Below the pieces are notes generated by a model. That model had not been told where the DNA came from and did no database searches. It worked only from the letters and a program-made list of their open reading frames with translations. Source: Clostridia bacterium (GTDB taxonomy: Bacteria; Bacillota; Clostridia; UMGS1810). Taken from it: a stretch of 6,318 nucleotides of DNA. The position numbers and the translations under genes were made by a program. The DNA is taken from positions 1 to 6,318 of the forward strand of contig JAFYUA010000162.1 of NCBI GenBank assembly GCA_017549745.1. The letters run 5' to 3'. Position 1 is the first letter of the stretch; every line of letters starts with the position of its first letter. Of this stretch, positions 1-4,570 are shown piece by piece.

Positions 1-210
1 AAAAATGAGCTCAAGAATTGTGAGCATGCGCGATGCTGCCACAAAGTTGGTGGTCACGGCGTTGTGGATGTATAACATAAGAAAGAAAGACACAATGGCA
101 ACCGAGGTGGACACTAAAGTCAGGTTGGATTCTCTTTCCAGTGCGGCTGCTTTGCTCTGCTTGTGTTCTTTATATTCCGTAGCGGACATATTTTTCTTGT
201 TTTTCTTCAT
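1..210 (-). CDS. Unrecognised single-pass (or more) membrane protein, N-terminal part only
   Basis: I do not recognise this protein. Seventy codons are visible and the frame is open to the left edge, so the C-terminus is missing. The first ~27 residues are very polar and lysine-rich (starting MKKNKKNMSATEYKEHK). A hydrophobic stretch follows at about residues 31-48 (LTLVSTSVAIVSFFLMLY), and a second, weaker hydrophobic stretch begins at the cut edge (MLTILELIF). The lysines before the first helix suggest a cytoplasmic N-terminus by the positive-inside rule. The start at 210 is chosen because GGAG (217-220) sits 6 nt upstream. An in-frame ATG at 237 would add nine residues but lies in the loop of a hairpin and has no clear ribosome binding site. 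The gene follows rsmE on the same strand after a 68-bp gap with no promoter I can identify, so it is probably cotranscribed. Confidence is good that it is a gene, low on function. Confidence 0.72.
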   Translation of the reverse strand, partial: MKKNKKNMSATEYKEHKQSKAAALERESNLTLVSTSVAIVSFFLMLYIHNAVTTNFVAASRMLTILELIF

Positions 211-227
211 TTTAAGCTCCATTCCCT

Positions 228-247
228 GCAACGCCATGAGGCATTGC
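228..247 (-). other. Intercistronic hairpin between rsmE and the membrane-protein gene
   Basis: Read on the minus strand, GCAATGCC-TCAT-GGCGTTGC forms an 8-bp stem with one U-G wobble and a 4-nt loop. No T run follows, so it does not look like an intrinsic terminator. It lies just upstream of the GGAG at 217-220 and places the alternative ATG at 237 in its loop. It may stabilise the rsmE mRNA 3' end or influence initiation of the next gene; that is inference. Confidence 0.45.
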
Positions 248-278
248 ACAATATGTTTTTAGAACCGTCTTTAGTATT

Positions 279-1010
279 TCACCAATCTCCCAGCTCATAC
301 ATCACCGCAGTGATTGCCGCAAGGGGAGCAGTTTCGGTGCGAAGTATTCTTGGCCCCATAGAAACAACAGAAAATCCTCTGTCCTTGGCGAGTTCGACCT
401 CCGACGGGTCAAATCCACCCTCGGGACCTATGAAAATACTGATATTTTTAACATCATTGCTTTGACGCAACACATTTTTGATGCTGCTCATCTTCTCGGC
501 TTCATAGGGCAGCAAGCGCAAATCGGCGCCTGATGCATCAGAGAGCGCATCGGCAAAGCTCATCACACAATCCACCCTGGGCACTCTTGCTCTGCCGCAT
601 TGCTTGGCGGCTTCGTGGGCGATTTTCTGAAGGCGCTGAGCTTTTTTGGCAGGGTCTTTGATGACCGCCACAGAGCGTTTCATTGCCACAGGCACAATCC
701 TCACAGCTCCAAGCTCCACGCATTTTTGCACAACTGTGTCGAGCTTATCACCTTTTGGCACACCCTGATAAAGAGTGATGTCTATGTTTGCTTCGGCGTT
801 ATTCTTTTCGCGGCTCTGCACTTTTGCCGTCACTTCATCTTTGCAAGTGCGCACCACTTTGCACAGGCAATCATAGCCCACGCAGTCGCACACTATTATT
901 TCGTCACCCTCGCCGAGGCGGAGAACTCTTGTGATATGCACAACATCATCGCCCGTGATTGTGATTTCATCACAACCCTCGGCAGATGAATCAATATAAA
1001 ATCTGTGCAT
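279..1010 (-). CDS. rsmE: RsmE, 16S rRNA (uracil-1498-N3)-methyltransferase
   Basis: This SPOUT-family enzyme uses S-adenosylmethionine to methylate N3 of U1498 in 16S rRNA, near the decoding centre of the 30S subunit. The 243-residue product has the usual family length. The N-terminal PUA-like half contains HITRVLRL (25-32). The C-terminal SPOUT half carries PKGDKLD (85-91), EAAKQCGRARVP (133-144), the hallmark GPEGGF (195-200) and RILRTETAPL (221-230), which form the trefoil-knot cofactor site. The ATG at 1010 is preferred: GAGGTG (1017-1022) is 6 nt upstream and MHRFYI is the typical family beginning. A GTG at 1019 would add MKL but lies inside that ribosome binding site. The gene follows prmA, a common pairing in Firmicutes, and has its own promoter at 1033-1062. 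Identification is secure. Confidence 0.97.
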   Translation of the reverse strand: MHRFYIDSSAEGCDEITITGDDVVHITRVLRLGEGDEIIVCDCVGYDCLCKVVRTCKDEVTAKVQSREKNNAEANIDITLYQGVPKGDKLDTVVQKCVELGAVRIVPVAMKRSVAVIKDPAKKAQRLQKIAHEAAKQCGRARVPRVDCVMSFADALSDASGADLRLLPYEAEKMSSIKNVLRQSNDVKNISIFIGPEGGFDPSEVELAKDRGFSVVSMGPRILRTETAPLAAITAVMYELGDW

Positions 1011-1016
1011 TAACTT

Positions 1017-1022
1017 CACCTC
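1017..1022 (-). promoter_or_regulatory. rsmE ribosome binding site deciding the ATG start
   Basis: GAGGTG on the minus strand lies 6 nt upstream of the ATG at 1010. The in-frame GTG at 1019 is part of this Shine-Dalgarno sequence and so is an unlikely start. Confidence 0.75.
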
Positions 1023-1032
1023 TCAACAACAT

Positions 1033-1062
1033 ATTATACCAACTAACCATGGGTTTAGTCAA
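1033..1062 (-). promoter_or_regulatory. Sigma-A promoter for rsmE with extended -10
   Basis: On the minus strand the -35 is TTGACT (1057-1062), the spacer is 18 bp, and the -10 is a consensus TATAAT (1033-1038) preceded by TGG, giving the extended TGn motif. Initiation about 7 nt downstream would fall near 1026. That leaves a leader of only ~16 nt before the ATG at 1010, with the Shine-Dalgarno close to the 5' end. The promoter lies in the 65-bp prmA-rsmE gap, so rsmE can be expressed apart from prmA. I see no terminator hairpin in this gap, so read-through from prmA is also expected. Confidence 0.78.
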
Positions 1063-1075
1063 GAGTTTTTTGCAA

Positions 1076-2047
1076 TTATTGGATTTTGCAGCTCATAGCC
1101 ACCCAACCGCCTGCTACGCTTTTGTGGCACACGCTCACATTTTCGCGCTCGAATGCCTTTAGCACATCGGGCAGCCGTTCTTCTATGATGCCTGAGCACA
1201 CAAAGATGCCGTTTTTCTTTATGAGCTTTCGGACAACGGGGAGAATGGCGATTATAACATCTGCTACAATATTTGCGGCAATCACATCATATTTGCGCAC
1301 ATTGGGGGTGTCAAAGAGGGGCTTGTCTGATGTGATATCACCTGAATATATATGATATTTTGAAGTGTCCACACCATTCATGGCAGCGTTTTCGAGTGCC
1401 ACATGCTCACATGCGGGGTCAATGTCGAGCGCCCAGGCTTCTTTTGCACCCAAAAGAAGCGAAATCACCGAGAGAATTCCGCTGCCGCAGCCTATGTCCA
1501 GAAGCTCAGTGGAGGGGGTGATATATTTTTCGAGCTCTTCGATGCAGAGCTTGGTGGTGTGGTGGGTGCCTGTGCCAAATGTCATGCCGGGGTTAACGGT
1601 GAACACAATGCGGTCGGTGCTGGTGCCGAGCGGCTCCCACTCGGGCTGAATGAGGATTTTGTCACCCACCTCTATGGGGTGAAAATATTTTTTCCAGTTG
1701 TTTGCCCAGTCTTCTTCATTTATTCCCTCTGTGTCAAATTCAAGCCTGCCCCACTCGCCGAGGGTGTCGTTTTGGGCAAGGGAAGCAAGCGCACTTTTTA
1801 GTGCAATGAGGTTTTCTGTGAGGGCGCTATTGTTTTCAAGATATATTTTCACACAGGTTTCTTTTTTCTTTTGCTGCATGAGCTCGTCATCTACATAGTC
1901 CCAGTATTTGTGGTTTTCTTCAAGAAACTGAGTGAAGTCGAGCTCATCCTCAATTTCAACGCCTGTGATTCCGAGCTCTGAGAGCATATCACACACAAAG
2001 TCGATGCCTATAGTCGATGTGAATATGGTAACTTTTGTCCATTCCAT
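1076..2047 (-). CDS. prmA: PrmA, ribosomal protein L11 methyltransferase
   Basis: PrmA trimethylates lysines and the N-terminus of ribosomal protein L11 using S-adenosylmethionine. The 323-residue product is slightly longer than typical (~295-315), with an acidic segment at about residues 33-60 in the L11-recognition domain. Visible family features are EEDWANNWKKYFHP (111-124), NPGMTFGTGTHHTT (152-165), the class I motif DIGCGSG (184-190), the acidic pair DID (208-210) and the motif IV region ANIVADV (258-264). The motif usually read as FGTGTHPTT has His in place of Pro here. The ATG at 2047 is chosen because AAAGGA (2057-2062) is 9 nt upstream and MEWTKV matches the family's beginning. A longer in-frame start at 2143 would run through the promoter. 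The gene begins the leftward operon with rsmE and is divergent from rsmD. Confidence 0.96.
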   Translation of the reverse strand: MEWTKVTIFTSTIGIDFVCDMLSELGITGVEIEDELDFTQFLEENHKYWDYVDDELMQQKKKETCVKIYLENNSALTENLIALKSALASLAQNDTLGEWGRLEFDTEGINEEDWANNWKKYFHPIEVGDKILIQPEWEPLGTSTDRIVFTVNPGMTFGTGTHHTTKLCIEELEKYITPSTELLDIGCGSGILSVISLLLGAKEAWALDIDPACEHVALENAAMNGVDTSKYHIYSGDITSDKPLFDTPNVRKYDVIAANIVADVIIAILPVVRKLIKKNGIFVCSGIIEERLPDVLKAFERENVSVCHKSVAGGWVAMSCKIQ

Positions 2048-2078
2048 AGCAAGTTTTCCTTTCGGTTGATATGAATAT

Positions 2079-2107
2079 ATTGTAACATAAAATCGAGTAT
2101 TCTTCAA
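2079..2107 (-). promoter_or_regulatory. Promoter for prmA
   Basis: On the minus strand TTGAAG (2102-2107) and TACAAT (2079-2084) are separated by 17 bp. TGT before the -10 gives an extended TGn element. Predicted initiation is near 2072, for a ~25-nt leader before the ATG at 2047. It is weaker than the divergent rsmD promoter by match to consensus. Confidence 0.65.
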
Positions 2108-2136
2108 GACAAATTGTAAAAAACAAAAATTTTCTA
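2108..2136. promoter_or_regulatory. A/T tract between divergent -35 elements (UP-element-like)
   Basis: The 29 bp between the prmA and rsmD -35 hexamers are almost entirely A/T, including AAAAAACAAAAATTTT (2118-2133). Such tracts directly upstream of a -35 often act as UP elements contacting the RNA polymerase alpha subunit, and this one could serve both directions. I see no clear repressor-type palindrome here. Confidence 0.4.
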
Positions 2137-2165
2137 TTGACAATACAATGAAGAAAATATATAAT
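2137..2165 (+). promoter_or_regulatory. Consensus sigma-A promoter for rsmD-coaD operon
   Basis: TTGACA (2137-2142), a 17-bp spacer and TATAAT (2160-2165) match the sigma-A/sigma-70 consensus exactly. Initiation is predicted near 2172, giving a ~29-nt leader before the TTG start at 2201. It should be a strong constitutive promoter for rsmD, coaD and the coiled-coil gene. Confidence 0.88.
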
Positions 2166-2186
2166 GTTTGTAAGTATATTTAATAT

Positions 2187-2193
2187 AGGAGAG
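2187..2193 (+). promoter_or_regulatory. rsmD ribosome binding site deciding a TTG start
   Basis: AGGAGAG sits 7 nt before the TTG at 2201 but only 2 nt before the ATG at 2196. That ATG opens a frame that stops at once (ATG TTT TGA). Spacing therefore favours TTG. Confidence 0.75.
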
Positions 2194-2200
2194 TTATGTT

Positions 2201-2746
2201 TTGAGAGTTATTTCAGGCACAGCAAGAGGTCTCAAGCTTACTTCACTAAGCGGCGATGCCACAAGACCCACCCTCGACAATGTCAAAGAAGCTATTTTCA
2301 GCATGCTTTTTGATAGAGTAGTCGATGCAAAGGTGCTCGACCTTTTTGCAGGCAGCGGTGCGTTGGGCATTGAAGCTCTCAGCAGAGGTGCCGCCAGCTG
2401 CATTTTTGCAGACAAGAGTGCCGACGCTTTGAAAGTGGTGAGAGACAATCTTTCAAAAGCTCGCATGCAAATGCGCGCCGAGGTGCTTGGGTGTGACTTT
2501 CGTGATGCTCTTGGCCGTCTTGCAAACGAGGGCAATAAATTTGACATCATTTTTCTTGACCCGCCCTATGCCGATGGATTTTTGAACGAGGCTTTGCACC
2601 GGATTGCAGCTCTTTCGCTTCTTGCGCCCGGCGGCGTGGTGGTGGCAGAGTATGACTTTGGCACTATGATAGATATACAAAACTACAACCTGCTCAAAGA
2701 CAAAAGATATGGCAGAGTTTGTATCAATATTCTGGAGGCACAATGA
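2201..2746 (+). CDS. rsmD: RsmD, 16S rRNA (guanine-966-N2)-methyltransferase
   Basis: RsmD methylates N2 of G966 in 16S rRNA, in the 30S subunit near the P site, using S-adenosylmethionine. The 181-residue product has the usual length. It begins with the family signature MRVISGTARG (1-10), then TRPT (21-24) and VKEAIFSML (28-36). The cofactor motif DLFAGSG is at 47-53 and the catalytic DPPY at 120-123, typical of N6-adenine/N2-guanine methyltransferases. The start codon is TTG, set by AGGAGAG 7 nt upstream and by the family N-terminus. The gene is first in a rightward operon under a consensus promoter, and its TGA overlaps the coaD ATG (ATGA, 2743-2746), indicating translational coupling. Adjacency of rsmD and coaD is widespread in bacteria. 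Confidence 0.96.
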   Translation: MRVISGTARGLKLTSLSGDATRPTLDNVKEAIFSMLFDRVVDAKVLDLFAGSGALGIEALSRGAASCIFADKSADALKVVRDNLSKARMQMRAEVLGCDFRDALGRLANEGNKFDIIFLDPPYADGFLNEALHRIAALSLLAPGGVVVAEYDFGTMIDIQNYNLLKDKRYGRVCINILEAQ

Positions 2747-3228
2747 GAATCGCAGTATATCCCGGAAGCTTTGACCCTATGACCAACGGACATTTGGATA
2801 TAATCAAAAGAGCAGCCAAGACCTTTGACAAGGTGTATGTGGCTATTCTCACCAACAGCGCCAAAAAGCCGTGCTTTTCGCTAAAGCAGCGCATCGACTG
2901 GCTCACTCGTGCCACAGCCGAACTTGGCAATGTGGAGGTAGACAGCTTCTCGGGGCTTTTGGTCAACTATGCCAATCAGATAGGTGCAAGCATCATCATC
3001 AAGGGTCTGCGCGCAGTGTCGGATTTTGAATATGAATTTCAGATGGCGCTCACAAACCGAGCCCTCAGCCCAAACATCGAAACAATGTTTCTCATGACAA
3101 ACGGCAAGTATTCGTATCTGTCATCGAGCATTGTTAAGGAAATTGCCAAACTCGGTGGCAGTCTTAACGGACTTGTTCCCGATTTTATGATTGAAGAAGT
3201 AAAAAACGAAATCACGAAAAATCAATAA
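2743..3228 (+). CDS. coaD: CoaD, phosphopantetheine adenylyltransferase
   Basis: CoaD transfers AMP from ATP to 4'-phosphopantetheine, giving dephospho-CoA, the penultimate step of coenzyme A synthesis in the cytoplasm. The 161-residue length is standard for this hexameric nucleotidyltransferase. Visible motifs are YPGSFDPMTNGH (6-17), containing the T/SxGH nucleotide-binding signature, NSAKKPCFS (38-46), KGLRAVSDFEYE (87-98) and YSYLSSSIVKE (123-133). Lys87 occupies the first position of the motif often written RGLR; this conservative change also occurs, as I recall, in other Clostridial CoaDs. The ATG at 2743 overlaps the rsmD stop and has GGAGG (2735-2739) just upstream. The perfect Shine-Dalgarno of the next gene overlaps its stop codon. 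Confidence 0.97.
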   Translation: MRIAVYPGSFDPMTNGHLDIIKRAAKTFDKVYVAILTNSAKKPCFSLKQRIDWLTRATAELGNVEVDSFSGLLVNYANQIGASIIIKGLRAVSDFEYEFQMALTNRALSPNIETMFLMTNGKYSYLSSSIVKEIAKLGGSLNGLVPDFMIEEVKNEITKNQ

Positions 3229-3234
3229 GGAGGA
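3227..3234 (+). promoter_or_regulatory. Strong ribosome binding site for the coiled-coil gene
   Basis: AAGGAGGA overlaps the last two bases of the coaD TAA stop and ends 8 nt before the ATG at 3243. It is close to a full match to the 16S anti-Shine-Dalgarno, stronger than the sites of its neighbours, suggesting a high translation rate for an otherwise uncharacterised protein. Confidence 0.8.
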
Positions 3235-3242
3235 TACATACG

Positions 3243-3683
3243 ATGGATGTAATCGAACTTTTAAGCGAATTAGAGGATATTATTGATAAAGGCTTTGAAA
3301 TCCCCTTTACCAAAAAGACCCTCGTAAACAAAGAACAAGTTATGTCTCTTATAAACGACATAAGCATTCAGCTTCCTGATGAACTCAGAGTAGCAAAATC
3401 TATTGCTGAAGACAGCAAGAGAATCATCACCGATGCTCAGAAGCAGGCAGATGCAAAGGTAAAAGAGGTAGAAAACAAAATCCTCGGTCTCATCGACGAG
3501 CACGAAATCACCAAAAAAGCCGTTGCCAATGCAAACGAAATCATTGCAAAAGCTCAGAAAGACGGCAGAGAAATCAGACTTGCTTCGCTCAAGTTTGCTG
3601 ATGATATTCTCGAAAAAGTTGAGACAGACTTCAAGGCTGTTAACGAAAGAGTTAAACAGTGCAGAAGTGAGCTTAGAAAATAG
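3243..3683 (+). CDS. Coiled-coil protein, SepIVA/DivIVA-like; often annotated as an ATPase-like hypothetical
   Basis: This 146-residue soluble protein has no signal peptide or membrane segment. Residues 1-20 are an acidic helix. Residues 21-51 follow the pattern PFT...LV...V..LINDI...LPDELRVAK. From about 52 onward it is a continuous charged alpha-helix with alanine-spaced heptads (AQKQADAKVKEVENKI, 65-80; IIAKAQKDGREIRL, 100-113), as in a coiled coil. Homologues beside coaD in Clostridia are often named 'ATPase' or 'ATP synthase subunit B-like', but I see no Walker motif, so those names probably reflect only helical resemblance. The 21-51 pattern resembles, from memory, the N-terminus of mycobacterial SepIVA, a DivIVA-domain septation protein. 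A structural role at the membrane or division site is possible but inferred. It lies 14 nt after coaD, has a very strong Shine-Dalgarno, and ends before a hairpin. Confidence 0.9.
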   Translation: MDVIELLSELEDIIDKGFEIPFTKKTLVNKEQVMSLINDISIQLPDELRVAKSIAEDSKRIITDAQKQADAKVKEVENKILGLIDEHEITKKAVANANEIIAKAQKDGREIRLASLKFADDILEKVETDFKAVNERVKQCRSELRK

Positions 3684-3708
3684 TTTTCATATAATTTTTA
3701 TTGCCTAC

Positions 3709-3741
3709 TACCTTCACATCACCTGTATGTGAAGGTATTTT
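3709..3741 (+). terminator. Hairpin with short T run between the coiled-coil gene and proB
   Basis: TACCTTCACAT (3709-3719) and ATGTGAAGGTA (3727-3737) form a perfect 11-bp stem with a 7-nt loop, followed by TTTT (3738-3741). An outer TGCC/GGCA pairing (3702-3705 with 3742-3745) could extend it past an internal loop. The stem is convincing but the T run is short, so termination may be partial. It would end the rsmD-coaD operon or attenuate read-through into proB. Confidence 0.6.
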
Positions 3742-3769
3742 GGCATATTGATATTTTGCGAGGTAGTGA

Positions 3770-4558
3770 GTGACTATGAACACAAATGACATTTCAAACA
3801 TTATAGTGGTAAAGGTGGGCACATCCACTCTCACCTATGACGGCGGCGGCATCAACATCCGCAGGGTGGAAAAGCTTGTAAAGGTGCTTGCCGACATAAA
3901 AAACAGCGGCAAAAAGATTATCCTTGTGAGCTCAGGTGCCATAGGCATTGGCATGGGCAAGCTCGGCATAACAAAGCGCCCCGAGTGCACGCGTGACAAG
4001 CAGGCCTTGGCGGCAATAGGGCAGTGCGAGCTTATGAACTACTATTCGCGCCTGTTTGGGCAGTATAATCATAATGTGGCTCAGATTCTTCTGACCAAGG
4101 ATGTGGTCAGCGACCCTGTGCGTAACGAAAATGCCGCCAACACCTTTGAAAAACTCATCGACCTTGGCATTGTGCCCATCGTAAACGAAAATGACACTGT
4201 GAGCACTGAGCAGATTGAGTTTGGTGACAATGACACCCTCTCTGCAACTGTTGCATGTCTTGCCAAAGCCAAGCTTCTCATAATTTTGTCTGACATCGAC
4301 GGTCTCTATGACTCCGACCCCCGCGAAAACCCTGATGCCAAGCTCATATCTCAGGTGGACACCATTGATGCATCCATCGAAGCACTCGCAGGCGGTGCAG
4401 GCACAAGCCGCGGCACAGGCGGCATGATAACCAAGATCCATGCAGCACAGGCGGCGAATGATGCAGGCATCGACATGATAATTGCCAACGGTGCCGACCC
4501 CGACATACTCTATGATATAGCCGACGGCAAGAGCGTGGGCACATTATTTAAGGCATAG
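3770..4558 (+). CDS. proB: ProB, glutamate 5-kinase (short form without PUA domain)
   Basis: ProB phosphorylates L-glutamate with ATP to give glutamyl-5-phosphate, the committed and usually proline-inhibited step of proline synthesis. The product (262 residues from GTG) is a lone amino-acid-kinase domain; the ~100-residue C-terminal PUA domain of E. coli-type enzymes (367 residues) is absent. Visible motifs are VVKVGTSTL (13-21), LVSSGAIGIGMGKLG (52-66), NENDTV (139-144), FGDNDTLSA (151-159), LSDIDGLYDSDP (173-184) and GTGGMITKI (216-224). Start choice is uncertain: GAGGT (3760-3764) is 5 nt before the GTG at 3770 and 11 nt before an in-frame ATG at 3776. The ATG would give MNTNDISN and lose two residues. 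No strong promoter is visible, and the 86-bp gap upstream cannot hold a T-box. proA follows after 12 nt. Confidence 0.96.
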   Translation: MTMNTNDISNIIVVKVGTSTLTYDGGGINIRRVEKLVKVLADIKNSGKKIILVSSGAIGIGMGKLGITKRPECTRDKQALAAIGQCELMNYYSRLFGQYNHNVAQILLTKDVVSDPVRNENAANTFEKLIDLGIVPIVNENDTVSTEQIEFGDNDTLSATVACLAKAKLLIILSDIDGLYDSDPRENPDAKLISQVDTIDASIEALAGGAGTSRGTGGMITKIHAAQAANDAGIDMIIANGADPDILYDIADGKSVGTLFKA

Positions 4559-4565
4559 GAAGTGA
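4557..4565 (+). promoter_or_regulatory. proA ribosome binding site deciding the ATG start
   Basis: AGGAAGTGA, one base from AGGAGGTGA, overlaps the proB stop and ends 5 nt before the ATG at 4571. An in-frame GTG at 4562 falls inside this site and is unlikely to be the start. Overlap with the proB stop suggests coupled translation. Confidence 0.65.
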
Positions 4566-4570
4566 TACCC

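Noticed and set aside
5..262. Plus-strand open frame (85 codons) at the left edge
   Set aside because: The minus strand here has a better candidate: a ribosome-binding-site-led gene with a Lys-rich N-terminus and membrane helix, collinear with rsmE.
600..989. Plus-strand open frame (129 codons) opposite rsmE
   Set aside because: rsmE carries all SPOUT motifs on the other strand. The plus-strand translation is His/Phe-rich noise.
1403..1801. Plus-strand open frames opposite prmA
   Set aside because: They overlap the conserved methyltransferase motifs of prmA on the minus strand and show no domain of their own.
2048..2143. N-terminally extended prmA starting at 2143
   Set aside because: The extension would cover the predicted prmA promoter and leader. 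The ATG at 2047 has a ribosome binding site and the family's usual N-terminus.
3690..3695. TATAAT as a proB promoter -10
   Set aside because: No -35-like hexamer at 16-18 bp and no TGn before it; AT-rich coincidence is likely, though weak activity cannot be excluded.
3684..3769. T-box or other riboswitch ahead of proBA
   Set aside because: Only 86 bp are available, no T-box sequence is visible, and the single hairpin does not match a riboswitch architecture I know.
3932..4441. Open frame (169 codons) on the minus strand opposite proB
   Set aside because: Antisense shadow of conserved proB sequence; Cys/Ala/His-rich translation with no motif and no good ribosome binding site.
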